NCBI RefSeq assembly: GCF_023715245.1
Contig: NZ_JAMBNV010000001.1
Span: 558,001-622,000, forward strand
Length of the DNA: 64,000 nt
Direction of reading: 5' to 3'
Origin: Sporosarcina luteola
Lineage (GTDB): Bacteria > Bacillota > Bacilli > Bacillales_A > Planococcaceae
Shown one piece after another: positions 1 to 7,473 of the stretch. How positions within the stretch are numbered: the stretch's first letter is position 1; each line of letters starts with the position of its first letter. The position numbers and the translations under genes are program-made. Below the pieces are notes generated by a model. The model had not been told where the DNA came from and searched no databases. It saw nothing but the letters and a program-made list of their open reading frames with translations.

Positions 1-249
1 ATCGTAGGACCGTTAATGCTGCCTGGAATTGCAGCCGGATCCGTACTTGTTTTTATTACGGTCATTAAAGAGGCAAGTGTTTCGATCCTGTTGGCTCCGC
101 CTGAATGGGCACCAATGAGTTTGGCGATCTTCCAGAACATACTTCGCGCAGAGTACTATTCAGCGGCAGCGATGTCTATCGTCCTCATCGTCTTAGTACT
201 AGTTTTGCAGGGCATTGCCAGTTTTATCGGGAAAAAACAACGTCTTTAA
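1..249 (+). CDS. Iron(III)-type ABC transporter permease, C-terminal part
   Basis: The reading frame is already open at base 1 and ends at 249, so only the last 82 residues of a membrane permease are present. The fragment carries hydrophobic helices and a segment (EASVSILLAPPEWAPMSLAI) that resembles the end of AfuB/FbpB-type permeases for ferric iron, thiamine or phosphonate, where this part follows the EAA loop that contacts the ATPase. It ends in a short basic tail (GKKQRL) typical of a cytoplasmic C-terminus. The substrate cannot be decided from this fragment; iron is the commonest for the family. The rest of the operon lies upstream of the window. Confidence 0.75.
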   Translation: MVGPLMLPGIAAGSVLVFITVIKEASVSILLAPPEWAPMSLAIFQNILRAEYYSAAAMSIVLIVLVLVLQGIASFIGKKQRL

Positions 250-314
250 TTGGAAGAGTGAAGTGTGAGCTTGTACACAAATACTGTTTTAGGTATAACT
301 GACTTGGAGTGAGA

Positions 315-1091
315 GTGTTGAAAGGGTTTATCTTTGATTTGGATGGAACGATTTATCTGGACGACCATATTATCGATGGGGCGCCGGAAGTGATAAAAGC
401 GTTGAAAGAGCGCGGGGATAAAGTGGTGTTCCTGACGAATAAATCAATTGCGAATCGCAAAGAGTACGTTGAGAAGTTGAATCGTTTAGGGATTGAAGTT
501 GAGCTTAGCGAGGTCATTAATTCTAATTATATTACTGCACATTATTTGAAAACGGTCATGGGTGAGGGTGATTCTGCCTACGTCATCGGGGAAGAGCCTT
601 TATTCGAGGAACTGGCGATAGAAAACATAAAGCTGGCGGAAGTTCCCGCCAGCGCATCTCATGTTGTGTTAGGATGGGACCGGCAATTCACGTACGATAA
701 GCTGAACAATGCCTTCCAAGCATGGCGGAATGGGGCCGAAATACTGGCGACCAATCCTGATCGGACTTGTCCGGTCAAAGATGGTGAAATCCCGGATTGC
801 GGCGCGATGATTGGTGCGCTTGAAGGCGCGACTGGCGAGCCGGTGAAGATGATCACTGGAAAACCGTCTTCGTTGATGGCTGAATATGTACTGGAAAATG
901 TGCTCGGTATGAAAGCGGATGACTGCTTTATGGTAGGTGATCGCCTGGAAACGGACATTAAGATGGCGAATGATGCTGGTATCCATTCCGTGCTTGTCCT
1001 TTCAGGCATTACGACTGAGGAAATGCTTGCAAGTACCGAGCATCTACCTGATCTCGTATTGGATAGCGTCAAAGATCTTATTACATTATAA
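315..1091 (+). CDS. HAD-IIA family phosphatase (NagD-like)
   Basis: About 258 residues. Motif I is DLDGT near the N-terminus (FIFDLDGTIYLD), motif II is the LTNKS segment, the lysine of motif III lies in ITGKPSS, and motif IV is MVGDRLETDI. This order with the large C2-type cap between motifs II and III is the HAD-IIA layout of NagD, AraL and 4-nitrophenylphosphatase-like enzymes, which dephosphorylate small sugar or nucleotide phosphates in the cytoplasm. The start could be GTG 315 or TTG 318; a GTG at 309 overlaps the GGAG ribosome site and is less likely. The gene runs tail to tail into glpP with a 6-bp overlap. A link to glycerol phosphate metabolism is suggested only by position. Confidence 0.85.
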   Translation: MLKGFIFDLDGTIYLDDHIIDGAPEVIKALKERGDKVVFLTNKSIANRKEYVEKLNRLGIEVELSEVINSNYITAHYLKTVMGEGDSAYVIGEEPLFEELAIENIKLAEVPASASHVVLGWDRQFTYDKLNNAFQAWRNGAEILATNPDRTCPVKDGEIPDCGAMIGALEGATGEPVKMITGKPSSLMAEYVLENVLGMKADDCFMVGDRLETDIKMANDAGIHSVLVLSGITTEEMLASTEHLPDLVLDSVKDLITL

Positions 1092-1649
1092 ATCGAATTT
1101 CCACATTGCAGGGTCACCGGAGGAAACCGCCAAAGCACCTGCTTCCAGGGCTTCATGGACTTCGGACAGATTAGTGATCAATCCGCCAGCAATTATTGGG
1201 TAATCAAGTTCCCTTGAGAGCTGGTCGATGACTTTCGGAATGATGCCAGGAAGAATTTCGACGGCATCCGGTTGACAGGATTTGACCATCTCAATCCCTT
1301 TTTTAATGGCAGCGCGATCGATGAGGAAGATGCGTTGAATGGTTTTCAACCCAACTTCATTCGCCATTTTAACAATATGACTTTTCGTTGTTATGATTCC
1401 TGTAGGATTCCAGTACTCAGCGACGTAGTTGAGCGCATTTTTAGAATTGGAGAGTCCGTCGATAAAGTCGAGATGGAGAAAGACATATTTGTCCGCCTCG
1501 CGCAGCTGTCGAATATAGTCTGCAATGGTCATCAGATTCCCGGTGAGAAGAAAGACAATGTTGCAATTGGATGTGAGAGCGTGCTGTAAATCCTCCTCAT
1601 TCTTTACGGAGGCAATCATTTGGGATTCGACCATGTCAACTAGACTCAA
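1086..1649 (-). CDS. glpP: Glycerol uptake operon antiterminator GlpP
   Basis: 187 residues, the usual size of GlpP. The protein has the TIM-barrel-like fold features of the family: HLDFIDGLSNS, GIITTKSHIVK, AVEILPGIIPKV and PIIAGGLITN segments. GlpP of Bacillus binds glycerol-3-phosphate and the leader of glpD mRNA, letting RNA polymerase read through a terminator. Start is TTG at 1649 with AAGGATG upstream; the next ATG is five codons in. It is divergent from glpD, whose leader contains exactly the terminator-type hairpin GlpP is expected to act on. Product and partner are well supported by family knowledge and context. Confidence 0.93.
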   Translation of the reverse strand: MSLVDMVESQMIASVKNEEDLQHALTSNCNIVFLLTGNLMTIADYIRQLREADKYVFLHLDFIDGLSNSKNALNYVAEYWNPTGIITTKSHIVKMANEVGLKTIQRIFLIDRAAIKKGIEMVKSCQPDAVEILPGIIPKVIDQLSRELDYPIIAGGLITNLSEVHEALEAGALAVSSGDPAMWKFDL

Positions 1650-1750
1650 GTTAATTCATCCTTTCGAAAAATGTGAAGTGGTGTACTATTATAATACCAT
1701 AGCGTGATGTTAGGAAAAGGAAAATTTTATAAGGTCAGAGATTATGAGAG

Positions 1751-1802
1751 AAGGCCATTACAATCCCCCTGCATTGAGCAGGGCTATTGTAATGGCCTTT
1801 TT
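1751..1802 (+). promoter_or_regulatory. glpD leader terminator, probable GlpP target
   Basis: A 14-bp perfect stem (AAGGCCATTACAAT at 1751-1764 with its complement at 1786-1799), an inner CCCTGC/GCAGGG stem, and a run of T at 1798-1802 sit 22 bp before the glpD start. In Bacillus subtilis a leader terminator before glpD is overcome by GlpP with glycerol-3-phosphate; glpP is the adjacent divergent gene. The same frame is open from an ATG at 1744 through the hairpin, but those codons are the hairpin itself and are not likely translated. Confidence 0.85.
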
Positions 1803-1824
1803 CAATGATAGGAGCGTTTTACAG

Positions 1825-3471
1825 ATGAAATCATTTTCATTTACCGGCAGACGGGAACTATTGGGCAGCATTGAAAACAAGCAATACGATGTCATCATTA
1901 TCGGGGGCGGAATAACCGGAACGGGCATAGCTCTTGACTGTGTGACGAGAGGTTTGAAGACGCTTGTCATCGAAATGCAGGATATTGCAGCGGGGACTTC
2001 AAGCCGTTCCACGAAACTTGTCCACGGTGGACTGCGATATTTGAAACAATTTGAAGTTGGCATGGTTGCGGAAGTGGGGAAGGAGAGGGAGGTCGTCTAT
2101 CGGAATGCCCCCCATGTCACTCACCCCGAATGGATGCTCTTGCCGATTTACCGCAAGGGTACGTTTGGAAAGTACTCCACTTCGTTAGGATTGAAGGTTT
2201 ATGATTTCCTGGCGGGCGTGAAGAAGAAAGAGCGCCGGAAAATGTTGACGGAGAAAGAAGCATTGAGAAAGGAGCCTCTATTAAATAGGAAAGGATTACT
2301 CGGAGCAGGCTATTATGTGGAGTACCGGACGGATGATGCCAGGTTGACAATCGAAGTGGCGAAAACTGCTTTTGCGAATGGAGCGGACTTGCTAACTTAT
2401 GTGAAGGCCGAGTCGTTCACGTATGATGCGAATGGAAAGGTGTCGGGATTGTATTTTAAAGATGTGTTCAATGAAAATCGATATCATGCTTTTGGCAAAA
2501 AGATCATTAATGCAACTGGCCCATGGGTTGAAGATGTCATTGGGATGGATAGGGATATAGAAGGGAAGAGTTTATTCCATTCAAAAGGCGTTCATATCGT
2601 CATCGATAACGGGAAATTCCCATTGAAACAAGCAGTCTACTTCGACACGCCGGACGGTCGGATGGTATTTGCAATTCCGCGGAACGGAAAAACGTATGTG
2701 GGTACAACAGACACCGAGTATCATAGCGATTTGATTCATCCTGAAATAACGGAAGAGGATAAGCAGTACTTATTGGCGAGTATTGCATTCATGTTTCCAG
2801 AAGTGCGGCTTGGGATGACAGACATTGAATCCTCCTGGGCAGGAGTGCGCCCGCTCATCCGGCAGGAAGGAAAAGGACCGTCCGAGATTTCGAGAAAAGA
2901 TGAAATTTGGACATCAGACACCGGATTGATTACAATCGCTGGCGGGAAATTGACAGGGTATCGGAAAATGGCGGAGACGGTGACGGATATGGTTTGTGAG
3001 CAGCTTAGAGTGGATGGTGTGGGTTGCACCAAATCAGTGACGAAGCGTTTGAAGTTGTCAGGCGGGGATTTTGAGAAACCTGAAGATTATTCGCGTTTTA
3101 TACACGAAAGAGCTGGTGACGTCGCAAAGGTGGGAATCTCAGTGGTCGATGCCACTAGCATCCTTGCGACATATGGAACCAATACGGAATCGGTGATTAA
3201 GTATGCGGACCAAGTGTTGCATGAAACCAATTTGCCGCTATCCATCAAACTGACCCTTCACTACGCAATCGAAGAAGAAATGGCCCTCACCCCGGCCGAT
3301 TACTTCATTCGACGGACGGGGGCTGTATTGTTCGACATCGACTGGGTGAATAAGTGGAAAAAAGAAGTTATTGAGTATATGGCTATTTTGATAGGATGGA
3401 CAGTTGAAGAGAAGGAAATGCATTGGGGGGAGTTGGAGGCTAGGATTTGGGAAGCTGGGGAGGGTTGTTGA
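1825..3471 (+). CDS. glpD: Aerobic glycerol-3-phosphate dehydrogenase GlpD
   Basis: 548 residues, close to the roughly 555 of Bacillus GlpD. It oxidises glycerol-3-phosphate to dihydroxyacetone phosphate at the membrane, passing electrons to quinone through FAD. The FAD-binding GGGITGTG motif is near residue 27, followed by the family signatures AAGTSSRSTKLVHGGLRYL and, later, GKTYVGTTDTEY and TIAGGKLTGYRKMAE; a C-terminal helical domain follows. The start is ATG 1825 with AGGAG about 10 bp upstream. An upstream in-frame ATG (1744) would translate the leader hairpin and is rejected. Expression is probably controlled by GlpP-dependent antitermination. Confidence 0.96.
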   Translation: MKSFSFTGRRELLGSIENKQYDVIIIGGGITGTGIALDCVTRGLKTLVIEMQDIAAGTSSRSTKLVHGGLRYLKQFEVGMVAEVGKEREVVYRNAPHVTHPEWMLLPIYRKGTFGKYSTSLGLKVYDFLAGVKKKERRKMLTEKEALRKEPLLNRKGLLGAGYYVEYRTDDARLTIEVAKTAFANGADLLTYVKAESFTYDANGKVSGLYFKDVFNENRYHAFGKKIINATGPWVEDVIGMDRDIEGKSLFHSKGVHIVIDNGKFPLKQAVYFDTPDGRMVFAIPRNGKTYVGTTDTEYHSDLIHPEITEEDKQYLLASIAFMFPEVRLGMTDIESSWAGVRPLIRQEGKGPSEISRKDEIWTSDTGLITIAGGKLTGYRKMAETVTDMVCEQLRVDGVGCTKSVTKRLKLSGGDFEKPEDYSRFIHERAGDVAKVGISVVDATSILATYGTNTESVIKYADQVLHETNLPLSIKLTLHYAIEEEMALTPADYFIRRTGAVLFDIDWVNKWKKEVIEYMAILIGWTVEEKEMHWGELEARIWEAGEGC

Positions 3472-3496
3472 AGTTGTAGTGTAATATGTCATTTGT

Positions 3497-3527
3497 TAAC
3501 CCCTCCCTTTGTATAGGGGAGGGGTTA
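3497..3527 (+). terminator. Hairpin after glpD
   Basis: An 11-bp inverted repeat (TAACCCCTCCC with GGGAGGGGTTA) lies 25 bp after the glpD stop. There is no T-run after the stem on the plus strand, so it may act as a weak terminator or mRNA 3'-end stabiliser. Confidence 0.5.
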
Positions 3528-3910
3528 AACGTGTGAATTGCAACGCTCGTAAATATGAATCCACGCTTGTACGCTCATCTACGTTCATAATTTGTTTCTA
3601 TGTATTCCGTTAACCCCCCACCTCTACTGCTATAAAATTCCTAACCCCGCATATCAAAAAATATGATAATATCCTTGGAAATACGTTCAGTCGACAAACT
3701 GGACCGGCACACCATCCAAATGCCCCGGCCATCTCTGAATTGCCCCTCAATCAACAAACCCTTCCAATAACAGGACATGAGTCCTATTGCACCCACTACT
3801 CCAAATATCTTAGGCATCCAGGCATCCATTCAACCAATGTAAGTTAAATCGAATGGTGCGGAAGTCTATAATACCCATCCCCCCCTAAGGTAGAGTGTCA
3901 ACAAGAAAAA

Positions 3911-4003
3911 GAGTATCCATTCGAGGGAGGTGGATTTATTGTTCTCTGGCTATACTGAAACTAGTTCCATTTTATAGTAAAACAAAGTTCTAAAGGAGGA
4001 GAT
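3911..4003 (+). repeat. Conserved camelysin leader block, copy 1
   Basis: Contains GAGGGAGG, then CTGGCTATACTGAA, TAGTTCCATTTTATAGTA and an AAAGGAGGAG ribosome-site-like end. The same ordered motifs occur before the other two camelysin genes (5034-5124 and 7073-7163). TATACT could be a -10 box but no TTGACA-like box lies 17 bp upstream. It is a retained regulatory or promoter block from gene duplication. Confidence 0.6.
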
Positions 4004-4242
4004 GGGTGGGGTGATGAGGTACTTAAGCCTTGTCTAATTAAACAATATGGCATTCTACTTCTGGACAGGAAAGAACTTAGGCAAAGAGAAATTCGCTCCA
4101 AAACACCTCAGGTTGAGAAAGAAGCCATTACAGATAATAGGTGAAACATTGGAAGCAAAAAACTAATTCAAACAGGCACTTGAATGGCTATGGACAAAGC
4201 AATGACGCAAGTAAAATTTGATAATCATTGGAGGAATTTTAA

Positions 4243-4872
4243 ATGGCTCTTAAAAAGAAATTAGCAATGGGTATTGCAACTGGAGCATTGGCTGTAAGTA
4301 TGATTGGTGGGGGAACGTATGCTTATTTCAATGATGTTGAAACGAGCGTGAATGAATTCGCTGCAGGTACATTGGATTTAGCGGTGAATCCGGAAACCAT
4401 TATCTCAGTAAACAATTTGAAGCCTGGTGATTCGATGAATAGAACATTCAAATTGGAGAATAACGGGAGTTTAGATATTTCCCAAGTGTTTTTAACTACT
4501 AATTATACTGAATCAGTGGAAGGTTTTGGCGACCACATCGTGGTAGACTTCCTTAGAAACAATGATAAGGGCGAAAGTATAGTATTTGAAAGTTTGACTT
4601 TAAGCACTCTAAAGGCACTTTCAGCCGATGCAGTTGATAATACATCCCCAGAGATTGAAAAAGGTCAAGGCAACGACAAAAAAAATGAAAATGGCAAAAA
4701 GATATATTTCCAAGATGGTGAAAAAGATGGCTTAAAGAGCCGTACATCGGATCAACTGGAAGTAAGATTTAGATTTAATGAAAATAACGAAGATCAAAAC
4801 GCCTACCAAGGCGCAAATCTAGAATTGTACTGGACATTTACAGCAACTCAGACAGCTGGAGTATCGAAATAA
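4243..4872 (+). CDS. calY: Camelysin/TasA-family secreted protein 1
   Basis: 209 residues. An N-terminal signal (KKKLAMGIATGALAVSMIGG) ends at GGTYA/YF, the SipW-type cleavage site, followed by the family signature YFNDVETSVNEFAAGTLDL, then a beta-sandwich segment with LKPGDSMNRTFKLENNGSLD and a C-terminal LELYWTFTATQ strand. CalY/TasA proteins are secreted and form extracellular fibres or surface proteins of the biofilm matrix; camelysin of Bacillus cereus was also described as a metalloprotease (family M73), though TasA-type fibre formation is the safer role. Start ATG has TTGGAGGAA upstream. It is one of three close paralogues here and is served presumably by the sipW product at 9104-9715. 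Confidence 0.9.
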   Translation: MALKKKLAMGIATGALAVSMIGGGTYAYFNDVETSVNEFAAGTLDLAVNPETIISVNNLKPGDSMNRTFKLENNGSLDISQVFLTTNYTESVEGFGDHIVVDFLRNNDKGESIVFESLTLSTLKALSADAVDNTSPEIEKGQGNDKKNENGKKIYFQDGEKDGLKSRTSDQLEVRFRFNENNEDQNAYQGANLELYWTFTATQTAGVSK

Positions 4873-4885
4873 TAGTAGTGCGGGG

Positions 4886-4918
4886 AGGAGAAGAGCTATT
4901 CTTCTCCTTTATTTTTTG
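4886..4918 (+). terminator. Terminator after camelysin gene 1
   Basis: AGGAGAAG at 4886-4893 pairs with CTTCTCCT at 4901-4908 and is followed by TTATTTTTT. The same stem design follows camelysin genes 2 and 3. Confidence 0.85.
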
Positions 4919-4955
4919 GTGCCTTTGTAGCACGCCATTCTGTTTATTCACTACA
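4918..4955 (+). repeat. Decayed left arm of the GGTGCC element
   Basis: GGTGCCTTTGTAGCACGCC followed by ATTCTGTTTATTCACTAC matches the left arm of the 147-bp intergenic element with several changes. No inner hairpin or right arm follows, so it is a remnant at the same position relative to a camelysin gene as the full copy at 5895. Confidence 0.65.
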
Positions 4956-5033
4956 CATCCAAGCTATAAAACCAGCTCCCGCAATACTAAGATATGAATC
5001 CCCCCCTCTAAAGTGGTAGACCAACCCGGAAAG

Positions 5034-5124
5034 AGTACCAGTTGGAGGGAGGAGGATATGCTTTTCCCTGGATATACTGAATATAGGTCTATTTATAGCG
5101 AAAATGATGGACAAAAGGAGGAGG
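5034..5124 (+). repeat. Conserved camelysin leader block, copy 2
   Basis: GAGTACCAGTTGGAGGGAGG, then GGATATACTGAATATAGG, TCTATTTATAG and AAAAGGAGGAGG in the same order as the block at 3911. Only about 120 bp separate it from the camelysin start, so the small-ORF remnant found after the other two blocks is mostly deleted here. Confidence 0.6.
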
Positions 5125-5243
5125 TGGGCGAGTAATGTGGCACTCGAATCTGCAATTTTGTTTCTAATGGAACAAGACGGCATTATGCTTCTATTTATTG
5201 CTGGCCACACGTAAAGAACTTGAAGTTATAGGAGGAAATTTAA

Positions 5244-5846
5244 ATGGGTCTTAAAAAGAAATTAGCAATGGGAATTGCAACTGGAGCAATGGCTGTAAGT
5301 ATGATTGGCGGCGGAACGTATGCTTATTTCAATGATGTTGAAACTAGCGTAAATCAATTCGCTACAGGTACATTGGATTTAGCCGTGAATCCTGTGACAA
5401 TCATCGATGTTTCGAATATTAAGCCTGGTGACTGGATGAACCGCACTTTCGAGTTGAAAAACAATGGAAGCCTTGATATAGCTAAAGTGCTTTTAACTAC
5501 AGACTATAAGATTACGGACAAAAAAGGTGACAACACAGAAGACTTCGGCAAGTATATTAGAGTCAATTTCCTAATGAATAATGATAAAAGTGGACGTAAC
5601 GAACCGAATGATGTATTTTACAAGACTACTTTAGATCAATTAAAAGGCACTGCATCAGACGCGGTACAAAAGAAAGTCTTTTCATTCTTTGGAGAAGATA
5701 GCGGATTGAAATCCGGCACGTCTGACACACTATATGTCCAATTTGAGTTTGTCGATAACGACAAAGATCAGAACCAATTCCAAGGGGATAAACTTGAACT
5801 AACGTGGACATTCGAGGCAACCCAGACAGATGGAGAATCGAAGTAA
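5244..5846 (+). CDS. Camelysin/TasA-family secreted protein 2
   Basis: 200 residues, nearly identical to copy 1 over the signal peptide and first 50 residues (LKKKLAMGIATGAMAVSMIG, YFNDVETSVNQFATGTLDLA) and more divergent in the central loop, which has an extra lysine-rich insertion (DKKGDNTED). It keeps IKPGDWMNRTFELKNNGSLD and ends LELTWTFEATQTDGESK. Expected to be exported, processed by SipW and assembled at the cell surface. Start ATG has AGGAGGAA upstream. The sequence pattern, conserved ends and variable middle, suggests divergence after tandem duplication. Confidence 0.9.
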   Translation: MGLKKKLAMGIATGAMAVSMIGGGTYAYFNDVETSVNQFATGTLDLAVNPVTIIDVSNIKPGDWMNRTFELKNNGSLDIAKVLLTTDYKITDKKGDNTEDFGKYIRVNFLMNNDKSGRNEPNDVFYKTTLDQLKGTASDAVQKKVFSFFGEDSGLKSGTSDTLYVQFEFVDNDKDQNQFQGDKLELTWTFEATQTDGESK

Positions 5847-5858
5847 TAGCAGCGCGGG

Positions 5859-5894
5859 AAGGAGAAGAGCTATTCTTCTCCTTATTCTTTTTTT
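5859..5894 (+). terminator. Terminator after camelysin gene 2
   Basis: AAGGAGAAG and CTTCTCCTT form a stem around GCTATT and are followed by a T-rich tract ending in seven Ts directly before a full GGTGCC element. Confidence 0.85.
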
Positions 5895-6041
5895 GGTGCC
5901 TGTGCAGTACACTATTCAGTTTATTCACTACGAATTTATAATTGCACGTAAGAAAGTCAGCCGTTCAGGGAAAATGGCTGACTTTCTTTGTATATTCATG
6001 ATTACAGATGAATTGTCATAAATGTTTCTTTCACAGGCACC
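5895..6041 (+). repeat. GGTGCC intergenic element, copy 1
   Basis: Left arm GGTGCCTGTGCAG...TTCAGTTTATT, inner 13-bp stem AAGAAAGTCAGCC/GGCTGACTTTCTT followed by TTGTATATTCATG, right arm GAATTGTCATAAATG...CACAGGCACC. It fills the convergent gap between camelysin gene 2 and the response regulator gene. Confidence 0.9.
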
Positions 6042-6057
6042 CTTAACCAGGCATCCC

Positions 6058-6711
6058 TTAAACCAGCACATCATACTTATACTGCACCAATCCTGTTGTG
6101 TTGGCGTATAGTGCAGCTTGCGTTCTATCACCAAGATTCAGTTTCGATAAGACCTGTCCAACATGTTTTTTTACCGTATTTTCCGTAATGAATAATCTTT
6201 CGGCGATTTGTCGATTTGAAAATCCCAATCCAAGTTTTTGCAATACCTCTTTTTCTTTTGAGGTAAGTTGCTCTATAAAGCTATTGTCAACTTGCGGCTT
6301 CTTCTCTGCTTGCAACAACAGTTCTATGATGTCCGGATCAAAATACTTCCTTCCCCTGTAAATCACATGAAGAGCATAAATGAGTTCTTCGGGATGTGCT
6401 TCCAGTGAAATATACCCATCCACATCGAGTGCCTTTGCATGTTCGAAAGATGTCAGATCCTTTGAATAGGTAAGGATTGCAAATTTGCACTTGTAACCCA
6501 GTCGTTTCGCCTCAGAAATCACTTCTAATCCAGATTCTTGTCCTAATTGGAAATCAATGATAACCAAATCGGGTTCTTCCCGTTGAATCAATCGAAGCGC
6601 TTCTTGCTTGTTCCCTGCCTCTCCGGATACTTCTATCGTATCCTGTAATGAAAGAATCGAGATTACCCCTTTGCGGACGAGCGTTTGATCATCCACCAAC
6701 ACAATTTTCAT
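6058..6711 (-). CDS. LuxR/NarL-type response regulator, orphan
   Basis: 217 residues. The receiver domain starts MKIVLVDDQ with acidic residues at 7-8, the phospho-acceptor aspartate at about 53 (VIIDFQLG), threonine/serine in LTYSKD and K/switch region replaced by SLEAHPEEL, so the usual conserved lysine is not obvious. The C-terminal LuxR helix-turn-helix is clear: LTSKEKEVLQKLGLGFSNRQ, then IAERLFITENTVKKHVGQVL. A cytoplasmic DNA-binding regulator. No histidine kinase gene is near, so its partner is elsewhere. It lies inside the camelysin/SipW locus on the opposite strand, which suggests but does not prove control of matrix genes. Start chosen is ATG 6711; the TTG one codon earlier is possible. 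Confidence 0.9.
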   Translation of the reverse strand: MKIVLVDDQTLVRKGVISILSLQDTIEVSGEAGNKQEALRLIQREEPDLVIIDFQLGQESGLEVISEAKRLGYKCKFAILTYSKDLTSFEHAKALDVDGYISLEAHPEELIYALHVIYRGRKYFDPDIIELLLQAEKKPQVDNSFIEQLTSKEKEVLQKLGLGFSNRQIAERLFITENTVKKHVGQVLSKLNLGDRTQAALYANTTGLVQYKYDVLV

Positions 6712-7072
6712 CAATACATTGCCCCCTCACTCAAAAGATATGAACGCTTCACATAAAAGGCGTTCACATGAAATGAGGCCGGTTGCACCACTGACTCCAT
6801 ACATCCAAGGTGCCCAGATAGAGGATGTATTTCCTAGTCTCCTAACTAATTCCTTTGTCACTTAAGTATATCCAATTAATTGTAAAAACTTTGTCGATTT
6901 TTCGAAGTGGATAAGCACTATTTTTGAGAGGTTTTAGTCTATTCCGTCGTTTCATATCTTTTGGTTTGCATGAACCGGGAATTGCAAAAATGCTATTAAA
7001 TGAAGCTAAAAATACCTGGCACGAAAGTATACCAAAGAATCATTCCAAAGAAGAATGCCGAGTTGCAAAAAA

Positions 7073-7163
7073 TCACCCATTTGAGGGAGGATGGATTGTT
7101 TTCCTATGCTTATACTGAATATAGTTCCATTTCATAGTAATCAAACGAGCCCAAAGGAGGAGA
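7073..7163 (+). repeat. Conserved camelysin leader block, copy 3
   Basis: ACCCATTTGAGGGAGGATGG, CTTATACTGAATATAG, TTCCATTTCATAGTAA and AAAGGAGGAG in the same order as the other two copies. It is followed by the longest version of the small open frame, so it may be closest to the ancestral arrangement. Confidence 0.6.
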
Positions 7164-7349
7164 TTGGCTGATAAGAAGGAGGGGCTACCATCTGAAATTG
7201 AATACCTACTAAGAAATTGGCATTCTACTTCATTTATTCTGGTTGGGGAGCTCGCAAGCAATAGTGATCCAGCCGAAAACTTCTTAGAGTGGAATTGTAA
7301 TTCATTGCGTCGAAAAGAAATTAGAAGCAAAACAGCTAACAGACTATGA
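7164..7349 (+). CDS. Possible small protein or remnant after leader block 3
   Basis: 61 codons from TTG 7164, which has AAAGGAGG three bases upstream (short spacing). The sequence is not recognised. Its end, SLRRKEIRSKTANRL, matches a broken frame before camelysin gene 1 (DRKELRQREIRSKT), which shows common ancestry of the two leaders. A further lysine-rich segment continues in another frame after the stop, so this is more likely a frameshifted remnant than an intact gene. Confidence 0.25.
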   Translation: MADKKEGLPSEIEYLLRNWHSTSFILVGELASNSDPAENFLEWNCNSLRRKEIRSKTANRL

Positions 7350-7473
7350 AAACGGCATGGAACCAATTCAACTTTGTAGAATACGCAAGAAGATGTGGGA
7401 ACACTGCTTTAACGGATTGATCGAGAAAGTACGCAGGAAAAACAAAAAACTAAAATAATTGGAGGAATTTTAC

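Larger units (their letters stand above)
3472..4242 (+). other. Gene-poor stretch before the first camelysin gene
   Basis: About 770 bp with no convincing gene. It holds a GC-rich hairpin after glpD, a minus-strand open frame at 3641-3829 whose first residues (WMPKIFGVVGAIGLMSC) resemble a frame upstream of the response regulator gene, the conserved leader block at 3911-4003, and a broken small reading frame after that block (about 4040-4135, LDRKELRQREIRSKT) related to the open frame at 7164-7349. It reads as a decayed duplicate of the region before the third camelysin gene. Confidence 0.5.
6715..7473 (+). other. Gene-poor stretch before the third camelysin gene
   Basis: About 760 bp. On the minus strand just before the response regulator there is an open frame encoding WAPWMYGVSGATGLISCE (about 6775-6828) that resembles the frame at 3641-3829. 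On the plus strand there is the third leader block (7073-7163), the open frame 7164-7349, and a lysine-rich continuation in another frame up to 7458 that ends just before the camelysin ribosome site. No other feature is evident. Confidence 0.5.

Noticed and set aside
659..1156. Long minus-strand frame across the HAD gene
   Set aside because: It is a shadow of two real genes, with no family resemblance.
1744..1824. 27-codon N-terminal extension of GlpD
   Set aside because: These codons are the terminator hairpin; a good ribosome site precedes ATG 1825.
5830..6021. Plus-strand frame over the repeat element
   Set aside because: It runs through a terminator and the repeat; the frame is not kept in other copies.
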